Of a DNA stretch of 5,190 nt, positions 1-4,776 are shown piece after piece. Each line of letters opens with the position of its first letter. Positions within the stretch are counted from its first letter, which is position 1. Made by a program: the position numbers and the translations under genes. This stretch comes from Candidatus Woesearchaeota archaeon (lineage in GTDB: Archaea > Nanoarchaeota > Nanoarchaeia > UBA10117 > ARS21): NCBI GenBank assembly GCA_002686215.1, contig NZAU01000102.1, positions 1-5,190 on the forward strand, written 5' to 3'. Under the pieces are notes generated by a model that saw only the letters and a program-made list of their open reading frames with translations, made no database searches and had not been told where the DNA came from.

Positions 1-1
1 G

Positions 2-166
2 GAGAGAGTTCGCAATCTTGAGAAAAAGGTCTGGGGTGCTAGTGCCGTCATTACTGCTCTTATAACTATTGTTGGAATAGCAGATGCATTAAACGCACAG
101 GAGGTCAATTATGGGAGCAATGGTTCCACCCAGCAGGAAGTCCTGCTACAACTTTCGAGTGATTGA
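2..166 (+). CDS. C-terminal end of a small coiled-coil/membrane protein, 5' end outside window
   Basis: Reading from base 2, an open frame of 54 codons ends at TGA 164-166, so the gene starts before the window. The visible part begins with a charged, heptad-like stretch (ERVRNLEKKVW). A hydrophobic segment of about 20 residues follows (roughly residues 11-30, with ASAVITALITIVGIADAL at its core), then a polar Gln/Ser-rich tail. A coiled coil followed by one membrane helix resembles small phage membrane proteins such as XhlA-type holin accessories. That is only a resemblance of architecture; I cannot assign a function. The last 56 bases overlap the nuclease gene in another frame, and the nuclease ribosome site lies inside this gene, so translation of the two is probably coupled. 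Similar small proteins are, to my recollection, frequent in cyanomyoviruses. Confidence 0.7.
   Translation, partial: ERVRNLEKKVWGASAVITALITIVGIADALNAQEVNYGSNGSTQQEVLLQLSSD
99..105 (+). promoter_or_regulatory. Strong Shine-Dalgarno site of the nuclease gene
   Basis: AGGAGGT is a near-perfect anti-16S match lying five bases before the ATG at 111. It decides the start against the ATG at 120 and against a GTG at 159 that would nearly remove the overlap with the upstream gene. It is the best ribosome site in the left block; the two genes downstream of the nuclease have none. Confidence 0.8.
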
Positions 167-569
167 AATCAACCGTGTTGTTGACGGCGATACTATTGAT
201 GTCACCATTGATCTTGGGTTTGACTTACACAAGAAAGAAAGAGTTAGAGTTGCAGGCGTTGATACACCGGAGAAAAGGACCAGGGACCTAGAAGAAAAGG
301 AGTTAGGTATCCATGCGACGGATTGGCTCAAAGAGAAGTTGGATGGTGCCATTAGTGGGGATGACGATCTTATTATCCGCACTGAGCTTGTTGGTGGTAT
401 GGGTAAGTATGGTCGTCTCCTCGGATGGCTTTATATTGGAGACAGTGAACTTTCCTTGAACGAACTAATGATTGAGGAAGGTTATGCTTGGTCTTATGAT
501 GGTGGAACAAAACAGAAAAACTTTGAAGAACTAAGAGAAATTCGCCGTGCCAAAGGTACGTTAATCTAA
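111..569 (+). CDS. Staphylococcal-nuclease-like (SNase/thermonuclease) protein
   Basis: A 152-residue protein of the SNase fold, calcium-dependent enzymes that cut DNA and RNA. The family signatures are present in order: VDGDT at residues 24-28 (D27 matches D21 of the staphylococcal enzyme), RVAGVDTPE at 46-54 (R46, D51, T52 and E54 match R35, D40, T41 and E43), and GKYGR at 98-102 (R102 matches R87). All catalytic and metal-binding residues therefore appear intact, and the length is normal for a single domain. A signal peptide is not evident, so the protein probably acts in the cytoplasm, perhaps on host DNA or RNA; that role is inferred. The start at 111 is set by the strong ribosome site. 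The stop TAA shares its last base with the ATG of the next gene. Confidence 0.88.
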   Translation: MGAMVPPSRKSCYNFRVIEINRVVDGDTIDVTIDLGFDLHKKERVRVAGVDTPEKRTRDLEEKELGIHATDWLKEKLDGAISGDDDLIIRTELVGGMGKYGRLLGWLYIGDSELSLNELMIEEGYAWSYDGGTKQKNFEELREIRRAKGTLI

Positions 570-811
570 TGCAAAAAGTAATCAATGTACTCGCGTTGTC
601 GTCTTTTGTTGTATCTGCTGCCGTTGTTGGTGGCGGTACTTATGTTTATCTTAACAAGGACGCAATGATCGAGAACGCTAAAGAAAAAATTGCTGCTGCA
701 GCAACAGAAGCAATTGCTGGCGCACTTCCTGGAATGATGGATGCAGCAATGCCTGAGTTGCCTGAGGTAACAGGTGGTGCTGTTCCTGGTTCTGGACTAA
801 GACTGCCCTAA
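569..811 (+). CDS. Small single-pass membrane protein, unknown function
   Basis: An 80-residue protein. Residues 5-27 form a hydrophobic segment rich in Val, Ala and Gly that can act as an N-terminal membrane anchor. Residues 30-60 look like an amphipathic, Ala-rich helix (ENAKEKIAAAATEAIAGAL), and the C-terminal 20 residues are Pro/Gly-rich (LPEVTGGAVPGSG). No catalytic motif is visible. The gene begins and ends with TAATG overlaps and has no ribosome site of its own, which suggests translation by reinitiation after the nuclease gene. The same kind of protein occurs, as far as I recall, as a conserved hypothetical in cyanomyoviruses. A role in the host membrane or as a minor virion protein is speculation. 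Confidence 0.75.
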   Translation: MQKVINVLALSSFVVSAAVVGGGTYVYLNKDAMIENAKEKIAAAATEAIAGALPGMMDAAMPELPEVTGGAVPGSGLRLP

Positions 812-1587
812 TGGCAGAAATACGTGATATTAACGTTAAAAACGTGGAAATTACTAATGTAAATATTCCAGTCTGGATGGAAACACCACCACAGGCAATC
901 CCACCTTTTGTTCCAGTAACACAGACGGTAGGAGTACCTATTATTGATATGCCTGGGTGTGTTGAGGCACACGCTGAGAATAAAAAAGGTAAGAATGATA
1001 ATCTTACTGGAGATGATCCTAAGGGAGCTAAGATTTTTTGTGATGGTGGTATGCCATCTTTTAATCCTATAAATTATAATCCTGAACCAGAGAAAACAAA
1101 TATACGCCCATCAGAACTTCCTAAAATTCCACCACCAAAACCCGAAGCACCAGATACATCAGTACCAAAAATCCCTAAGACTGAGGCACCCATGCCTGAG
1201 TGTCCTACTAGAGCTCAGCAATTAAAAGATCCTGTAGGGAAAATTGTAGAGGGAAATAAAAAACTTGTCAAATATGAAATGGTCGGGAAAGAATGTCTCC
1301 CCGTGTTTGAGGAGTTATCTATTCCCGACCAGATTGTTCAAAATATACCATCAGCAGGGATGGTGACTACAACTGCGTCTATTGCCGTTGTAGCTACAAG
1401 TTCTGCTTTATTGGCAAAACCCTTAGCAGATTTATTATTGAAAGTTATTAAACCAACTGTTAAAAAGGTAATGAAGAAAATTACTACCTTACGGGGAAAG
1501 AAGACCCAGGTAGAGTCGTCAAAGGAGCGCCGAGATCAGCAGCGGATTCGCTCACACGCGATTCGGAAACTGAAGGGGAAGGAATAG
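811..1587 (+). CDS. Proline-rich protein with C-terminal membrane segment and basic tail, possible virion protein
   Basis: A 258-residue protein that I recognise as a conserved cyanophage type but cannot name. Residues 1-50 are a conserved-looking head (MAEIRDINVKNVEITNV, then VWMETPPQAIPPF). Residues 91-134 are a Pro-rich linker with PPPKPEAP and repeated P-x-P units. Four cysteines lie at 50, 77, 131 and 162, enough for two disulfides. Residues 183-210 are hydrophobic (MVTTTASIAVVATSSALLAK) and could cross a membrane. The last 48 residues are strongly basic (KKVMKKITTLRGKK, KERRDQQRIR). No N-terminal signal is visible. The gene starts by TAATG overlap without its own ribosome site. Its last 104 bases overlap the end of the convergent minus-strand gene. 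It could be a structural protein or an envelope factor. Confidence 0.75.
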   Translation: MAEIRDINVKNVEITNVNIPVWMETPPQAIPPFVPVTQTVGVPIIDMPGCVEAHAENKKGKNDNLTGDDPKGAKIFCDGGMPSFNPINYNPEPEKTNIRPSELPKIPPPKPEAPDTSVPKIPKTEAPMPECPTRAQQLKDPVGKIVEGNKKLVKYEMVGKECLPVFEELSIPDQIVQNIPSAGMVTTTASIAVVATSSALLAKPLADLLLKVIKPTVKKVMKKITTLRGKKTQVESSKERRDQQRIRSHAIRKLKGKE

Positions 1588-2392
1588 TATGATGGTGTTG
1601 TTTGATATGAGTAACGTTTTCAACTATGACATCCGCACATATTGCATAATACGGACTCTTGGGGTGAAAACGAATACCTTCTTTTATTAAATTACCACAA
1701 TTTTTTAGTCTCGCAATCTCAAAATCTAATCTTTTATTGGCAGTTAATTGCTGCATCATTGCGATGTTAGCAGAAGCTGCTTGCTTACATTGATCTTGTA
1801 GTTTCTTATCCATAGGTGTAGACCAAGTTGCAGAAAAACCTAGTGATAAGTTGTAATTATCCTTTTGTCCAGTTCTGGTTGGTTGATAAAATAATATATC
1901 ACCTGGATTGTCTGGAGCACCATCTGCAATATCATTTCCATCATTGTCAAGTGCTCCACTTAAATCTCTCATATCAAAAACTGGAGTATCGTAGTAACCT
2001 TCAAATGGTTTTTGTGCAGAAACTGATCCTGTTATAAATGGAGTGAAGTTGACGGTAGGACCTTGGCACTGAATACCTCCCCCATAAGTATTAGTGATGT
2101 ATGGACCTTGTAAAACCTGGATCGCCTGATTGGTCACCGAGCCTGAACTATTTGCGACGGGGGATGCTGTTGCTGATACACCACCAACAGTTTCTGCATT
2201 GACTGGTGCTGCAAATAGGAGTGCTATTACTGTTGGAATATACTTGTAGTGTCTGTTACGCTTGTGACCTCGGTCTCTCTCTGAATAATTGTATGATTTT
2301 GTAGACCAGGGCCGGAGTAAGTTTCTGTAAACTGAAACGCTGCTCCAGGATTTGATTGTTTGAATTGTGGAGTTGCTGTTACCCCTGTCCAT
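1484..2392 (-). CDS. Exported Cys-containing cyanophage protein, unknown function; start uncertain
   Basis: The frame is open for 302 codons from the only ATG (2392-2390), but that start lies 166 bases inside the preceding gene, and residues 1-45 look like noncoding shadow. Recognisable protein begins near residue 49 with HYKYIPTVIALLFAAPVNA, a signal-peptide-like segment with a plausible cleavage after A66 (base 2195). Between 2392 and this segment there is no in-frame ATG, GTG or TTG. An ATT at 2239 is the only nearby rare-start candidate. The mature part has the segment LQGPYITNTYGGG, four cysteines (C83, C176, C206 and C226), and an acidic DNDGNDIADG loop (residues 123-132) resembling calcium-binding loops. 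Its C-terminal portion contains QLTANKRLDFEIARLKNCG and FHPKSPYYAICAD. The Ser-rich last 34 residues are encoded antisense to the plus-strand gene. It is likely exported or on the virion surface. Confidence 0.75.
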   Translation of the reverse strand: MDRGNSNSTIQTIKSWSSVSVYRNLLRPWSTKSYNYSERDRGHKRNRHYKYIPTVIALLFAAPVNAETVGGVSATASPVANSSGSVTNQAIQVLQGPYITNTYGGGIQCQGPTVNFTPFITGSVSAQKPFEGYYDTPVFDMRDLSGALDNDGNDIADGAPDNPGDILFYQPTRTGQKDNYNLSLGFSATWSTPMDKKLQDQCKQAASANIAMMQQLTANKRLDFEIARLKNCGNLIKEGIRFHPKSPYYAICADVIVENVTHIKQHHHTIPSPSVSESRVSESAADLGAPLTTLPGSSFPVR

Positions 2393-2673
2393 GATGATGT
2401 CACTCCGTTAATAGTTACGTTTACATTACTAGTTTCGGGACTTAAAGACCCGTTTGTTGTTTCTACTCCACTACCTGTAGCTGAATATTGATATCCAGTG
2501 TTGTAATCCATGGAGTTTATGGTTTCAGTAACCTTAGATGTAGTTTCTGTATGGCTAGACATTGAGCCCTGGGTAAAGTTTGGTACAACCGGGACCGATT
2601 GAGCAGGTTGTACCAAACCATGAATTCCACCAAGAATCAACCCTACACCGATTGCTTCCTGTAATCTAGTCAT
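2227..2673 (-). CDS. Thr/Ser-rich putative exported protein, paralogue of the upstream gene product
   Basis: A 148-residue protein. Residues 8-21 are hydrophobic (IGVGLILGGIHGL), followed by PAQS, which may be an export signal or anchor with few positive charges (one Arg near the start). The rest is rich in Thr, Ser and Gly and looks like an extracellular beta-structured protein. Two segments match the 165-residue neighbour: S-x-x-G-S-x-V-E-T-T-N-G at 64-75 and PGAAFQFTETY at 109-119. This makes the two likely diverged copies. The start ATG lies 12 bases after the neighbour's stop, and a GAGG overlapping that TGA can serve as ribosome site, so the genes are one operon. Its 3' part overlaps the frame of the next gene. 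Similar proteins are, to my recollection, conserved in cyanomyoviruses; the function is not known to me. Confidence 0.78.
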   Translation of the reverse strand: MTRLQEAIGVGLILGGIHGLVQPAQSVPVVPNFTQGSMSSHTETTSKVTETINSMDYNTGYQYSATGSGVETTNGSLSPETSNVNVTINGVTSSWTGVTATPQFKQSNPGAAFQFTETYSGPGLQNHTIIQRETEVTSVTDTTSIFQQ

Positions 2674-2685
2674 TGTTATTTAACC

Positions 2686-3183
2686 TCAGTCAATAACTGT
2701 AATTTCAGACACAAATTGTCCCACGGCACTTGATCCAGGTCCGCCTGCAGTTACCGTAAGAACACCTGCTGAGGTTACAGTACCGGCAAGATCACCAGCA
2801 GTGCCAGAAGCATATGATGTCTGTCCGGTCAGATTGCCAACGGTCCCTACGGTAGGAGCACTAGTTGGGATTGCATCGGCCTGTGTGTAAGATTGACTAA
2901 AGGAGAATGCTGCTCCAGGAGTATCTTGAGTTGCTGCAATCGTTCCTGGTGAATAAACGCCATTAGTTATAGTACCGGCAGAAACTGTGTTGGCAGTTGT
3001 ACCGTCCGTAGTATCAATATTTGAGCCTGCAATACTGAACGAACTCCCGATTCTCGATGCGGTTGTTCTAGCAGCGTCAACAGAAAGTTGCACACTTGTA
3101 GAGTGTTTTGATACTAATCCGCCAGCATTAGATGCACCTGCGGTCACTAATAACATAGCAAAAGCAAATAGACCTGCTTTCAT
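2686..3183 (-). CDS. Signal-peptide protein of Gly/Ala/Thr/Ser-rich composition, first gene of minus-strand operon
   Basis: A 165-residue protein with a textbook signal peptide: MK, then a hydrophobic core (AGLFAFAMLLVTAGAS), then the cleavage motif SNA before G21. The mature part of about 145 residues is low in charge, without Cys, and dominated by Gly, Ala, Thr, Ser and Val. This is typical of surface or secreted beta-rich proteins. Notable segments are SSFSIAGSNIDTTDG (47-61), PGAAFSFSQSY (89-99) and the end GQFVSEITVID. The first two also occur in the next gene. Export to the periplasm or outside is expected. Whether it then joins virions, alters the host surface or acts at lysis is not known. 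A CTAAATA late box lies 22 bases before the ATG; no clear ribosome site is visible. Confidence 0.8.
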   Translation of the reverse strand: MKAGLFAFAMLLVTAGASNAGGLVSKHSTSVQLSVDAARTTASRIGSSFSIAGSNIDTTDGTTANTVSAGTITNGVYSPGTIAATQDTPGAAFSFSQSYTQADAIPTSAPTVGTVGNLTGQTSYASGTAGDLAGTVTSAGVLTVTAGGPGSSAVGQFVSEITVID

Positions 3184-3205
3184 GGTTATAGAGTCGTTTT
3201 GTTTT

Positions 3206-3212
3206 TATTTAG
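3206..3212 (-). promoter_or_regulatory. Probable T4-type late promoter box of the minus-strand operon
   Basis: On the minus strand the bases read CTAAATA (GCTAAATA with one base before), one base from the T4 late box TATAAATA. It ends 22 bases before the ATG at 3183, so a transcript starting about six bases downstream would have a leader near 15 bases. The same heptamer occurs ahead of the gene at 4808. Late recognition would use the phage sigma (gp55-like) rather than a -35 element. Read as a sigma70 promoter instead, TTGATA on this strand would have only a 15-base spacer to TAAATA, which is less likely. Confidence 0.55.
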
Positions 3213-3213
3213 C

Positions 3214-3242
3214 TTGACTTGATTTGTATCAAGTGCTATACT
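3214..3242 (+). promoter_or_regulatory. Near-consensus sigma70 promoter for tRNA-Arg and following genes
   Basis: TTGACT (3214-3219), a 17-base spacer and TATACT (3237-3242) differ from the host sigma70 consensus TTGACA/TATAAT by one base in the -35 and one in the -10, at ideal spacing. Transcription would start near 3249-3250, only about seven bases before the tRNA-Arg gene. In a T4-like phage such promoters are used by unmodified host polymerase early in infection. It probably also serves the oxygenase genes and the two further tRNAs, as no terminator is seen between them. Confidence 0.75.
3217..3234. repeat. Perfect inverted repeat in promoter spacer, candidate operator
   Basis: ACTTGAT and ATCAAGT are exact complements separated by TTGT. 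The repeat covers the last three bases of the -35 element and most of the spacer of the rightward promoter. Its left edge is five bases from the leftward late box. The size and symmetry fit a site for a dimeric repressor. It is not followed by a T-run on the plus strand, so a terminator is unlikely. Confidence 0.5.
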
Positions 3243-3256
3243 TCTAAAGTGCTCTT

Positions 3257-3328
3257 GGGTCATTAGTTAAGGGGATATAACCTCCGCCTTCTAAGCGGAT
3301 GTCCCAGGTTCGAATCCTGGATGACCTG
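3257..3328 (+). tRNA. tRNA-Arg(TCT)
   Basis: The cloverleaf folds completely. The acceptor is GGGTCAT with ATGACCT (one G-T pair at the end). The D stem is GTTA/TAAC, the anticodon stem TCCGC/GCGGA with loop CTTCTAA (anticodon TCT at 3290-3292), the variable loop TGTC, and the T arm CCAGG-TTCGAAT-CCTGG. The discriminator is G3328. No CCA is encoded, so the host enzyme must add it. It reads AGA; four of the eight Arg codons in the following oxygenase gene are AGA. Confidence 0.95.
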
Positions 3329-3342
3329 TTTGATCTTTTGTA

Positions 3343-3348
3343 TATAAT
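3343..3348 (+). promoter_or_regulatory. Possible -10 box (TATAAT) before the first oxygenase gene
   Basis: A perfect TATAAT stands 17 bases before the ATG in an AT-rich stretch. No good -35 is found at 16-18 bases: TGACCT inside the tRNA is at 15 and poor. It may be chance in AT-rich DNA, with the gene simply read through from the tRNA-Arg promoter. Confidence 0.2.
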
Positions 3349-3365
3349 TTAAATTATTCATTAAT

Positions 3366-3983
3366 ATGGATTTTATTTTAGAAGATCAAATTGATGAAAA
3401 CATTTGTGATGAACTTGTTGACTGGTTTGTAAATTCCGAGTATGCAAGAGCAAATTATCAACCAGGAAATGTTACAACTGGGGAATATGATGATTCTCGT
3501 GTATTTGAGGTTGCTAAGAAATCTACAGATTTTACTTTTTCCAATAAAAATGTAAAAGAGTGTCCTGCGGTTTCTAAGTATTTAAAAAAACTTCGTAAAA
3601 TACGAATTAAATATCTTAAAAAATATATTCCTTACAGCGTATCTTCTTGGACTATAATTGAACCATTTAATATTCAGTGGTATAAACCTGGTGAAGGTTT
3701 TTTTAAATGGCATTCTGAACGGACTAAATCAGGATATCCTGCGTGTAATAGAATGCTAGTTTGGATGACTTATCTCAATGATATTGAGGTTGGTGGAGGG
3801 ACAGAATTTATGTACCAAGGCAAAGTTTCTCCTAAGAAGGGAAAAACTTTAATTTGGCCTTCAGATCCAACACACACTCATAAGGGAGAAATTGCTCCTT
3901 ATGAAGATAAGTACATAATTACTGGATGGTACAGTTATAGAGAACCTAATTGTCCGTGGGAAGTTCCCATTCAATACAGATAG
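3366..3983 (+). CDS. 2OG-Fe(II) oxygenase, prolyl-4-hydroxylase-like
   Basis: A 205-residue single-domain protein of the P4H-like 2-oxoglutarate/Fe(II) dioxygenase family, enzymes that hydroxylate a substrate while converting 2-oxoglutarate to succinate. The iron motif is H116-S-E118 in FKWHSERT, an HxE instead of the commoner HxD. The distal His is best placed at H172 in HTHKG. K182 in DKYIITGWY, ten residues further on, is the likely 2-oxoglutarate anchor. GGGTEF (143-148) is the usual turn in the core barrel. The substrate is unknown; protein prolyl residues or other small targets are possible. No clear ribosome site precedes the ATG. The next gene starts one to four bases after the stop, so the two are co-transcribed and probably co-translated. 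Base composition is more AT-rich than in the left half. Confidence 0.85.
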   Translation: MDFILEDQIDENICDELVDWFVNSEYARANYQPGNVTTGEYDDSRVFEVAKKSTDFTFSNKNVKECPAVSKYLKKLRKIRIKYLKKYIPYSVSSWTIIEPFNIQWYKPGEGFFKWHSERTKSGYPACNRMLVWMTYLNDIEVGGGTEFMYQGKVSPKKGKTLIWPSDPTHTHKGEIAPYEDKYIITGWYSYREPNCPWEVPIQYR

Positions 3984-3987
3984 TGTG

Positions 3988-4572
3988 ATGGGACACATTT
4001 ATGATATGTTTTCTGTTCCGTTGGTAAAATATCATATTGCCAATTGGAAAGAAAACAAGAAACGTATTCTGGAGTCACTTCCTAAACTGAACCAGGAACA
4101 CTTGGATCGGGATGTGGGTCTTTATACAGACTTCTTTGAGGTGATTAAGAATAATAATCTTCCTACATATTCAAACGTTGTTATTGACATTATCAAACCA
4201 TATCTTGCCGATTTTACACAGCAACGTTGTGTAGAGTTTACTAATATGTGGTTTCAGACTGCATTTAAAGGTAACTCCCATGGTCTACACAACCATGGTC
4301 ACAGTGGATGGTCTTCAGTAATCTATGTTGAATTCAACCCACAGTTTCACACATCCACAAAATTTATTTCACCATTCAATAATCCTTGGGATGGTAACCT
4401 TGTTGACTTCATGCCTGAAGTCCAAGAGGGTGACATGATTATTTTCCCTTCAACTCTTACACATGAATCTTTGCCTAATCAATCAGAGGTTAGACGTACA
4501 ATAGTTTCCTACAATCTTAGAGGACATGTTGACTGTGTAAAGAAGAAACTATGGGATGGTGACTCTTTTTAA
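3988..4572 (+). CDS. Second putative 2OG-Fe(II) oxygenase (phage type)
   Basis: A 194-residue protein, with a possible one-residue extension from GTG at 3985; ATG 3988 is preferred. It resembles the putative 2OG-Fe(II) oxygenase family often found in marine phages (Pfam 2OG-FeII_Oxy_5 style), which is distinct from its neighbour. Likely iron-binding histidines lie in HGLHNHGHSGWSSVIYVEF (H101, H103 and H105 from ATG 3988), and the distal His is H159 in FPSTLTHESLPN. Arg169/170 in EVRRTIVSYNLRG fits the basic residue that binds 2-oxoglutarate. EGDMIIFPS before the distal His is also typical. Which of the clustered His and acidic residues bind iron cannot be decided by eye. The substrate is unknown. 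The gene ends 12 bases before tRNA-Thr. No strong ribosome site is seen, so coupling to the upstream gene is likely. Confidence 0.78.
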   Translation: MGHIYDMFSVPLVKYHIANWKENKKRILESLPKLNQEHLDRDVGLYTDFFEVIKNNNLPTYSNVVIDIIKPYLADFTQQRCVEFTNMWFQTAFKGNSHGLHNHGHSGWSSVIYVEFNPQFHTSTKFISPFNNPWDGNLVDFMPEVQEGDMIIFPSTLTHESLPNQSEVRRTIVSYNLRGHVDCVKKKLWDGDSF

Positions 4573-4584
4573 TATAGATGGTGT

Positions 4585-4656
4585 GCCCCTATAGCTCAGC
4601 GGTAGAGCAACGCTTTTGTAAAGCGTAGGTCGTTGGTTCAAATCCGACTGGGGGCT
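4585..4656 (+). tRNA. tRNA-Thr(TGT)
   Basis: Acceptor GCCCCTA pairs with TGGGGGC (one T-G pair). The D arm is GCTC-AGCGGTA-GAGC, the anticodon stem ACGCT/AGCGT with loop TTTGTAA (anticodon TGT), the variable loop AGGTC, and the T arm GTTGG-TTCAAAT-CCGAC. The discriminator is T4656 and no CCA is encoded. Only two bases separate it from tRNA-Ala, so both are cut from one transcript. It reads ACA. Confidence 0.95.
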
Positions 4657-4658
4657 TT

Positions 4659-4731
4659 GGGGAATTAGCTCAATTGGTAGAGCGCCTGCTTTGCACGCAG
4701 GAGGTTAAGGGTTCGAGTCCCTTATTCTCCA
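4659..4731 (+). tRNA. tRNA-Ala(TGC)
   Basis: Acceptor GGGGAAT pairs with ATTCTCC (one G-T pair). The D arm is GCTC-AATTGGTA-GAGC, the anticodon stem CCTGC/GCAGG with loop TTTGCAC (anticodon TGC), the variable loop AGGTT, and the T arm AAGGG-TTCGAGT-CCCTT. The discriminator is A4731; CCA is not encoded. It reads GCA and other GCN codons. Confidence 0.95.
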
Positions 4732-4776
4732 CTCCTGGAGGAGTACAAAAGATCTCTAAGTAGAAAGAGCGCCTCC
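4731..4776 (+). other. Structured spacer after tRNA-Ala, possible tRNA remnant
   Basis: Two alternative pairings are visible. One is a small hairpin, ACTCC-TGGA-GGAGT (4731-4744). The other is a longer fold in which GGAGG (4737-4741) pairs with CCTCC (4772-4776) and encloses a CTCT/AGAG stem-loop. The nine bases AGAGCGCCT at 4766-4774 are identical to tRNA-Ala 4679-4687 (end of D arm into anticodon stem). This could be a decayed tRNA, a processing signal or chance. There is no T-run, so a terminator is not supported. Confidence 0.3.

Noticed and set aside
146..382. Minus-strand open frame of 78 codons
   Set aside because: It lies wholly opposite the nuclease gene, whose catalytic motifs are intact; the product is Ser/Leu-rich with no family signature.
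373..585. Minus-strand open frame of 70 codons
   Set aside because: Antisense shadow of the nuclease 3' half; no ribosome site and a composition typical of noncoding frames.
1060..1080. TATAAATT near 1070 and TATAAATG near 2034 and 4872 as late boxes
   Set aside because: All lie inside coding genes with no start codon at the right distance in the right direction, and each lacks the final A of the box.
1550..1578. Short inverted repeat AGCG-GATT-CGCT near the convergent junction as a terminator
   Set aside because: The stem is only four pairs, no T-run follows on either strand, and it lies in coding DNA of both genes.
1828..2037. Plus-strand open frame of 69 codons
   Set aside because: Antisense to conserved parts of the exported Cys-containing protein; no domain or ribosome site.
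2227..2392. Classical -1 programmed frameshift signal
   Set aside because: No X-XXY-YYZ heptamer in the reading frame of the upstream gene was found in the overlap, so the frameshift remains only one option for the missing start.
2987..3217. Plus-strand open frame of 76 codons
   Set aside because: Antisense to the signal-peptide gene and its leader; the regularity comes from the Ala/Thr codons on the other strand.
3217..3234. Palindrome as an intrinsic terminator
   Set aside because: The stem is AT-rich and seven pairs long; on the plus strand it is not followed by Ts, and on the minus strand it precedes the gene start.
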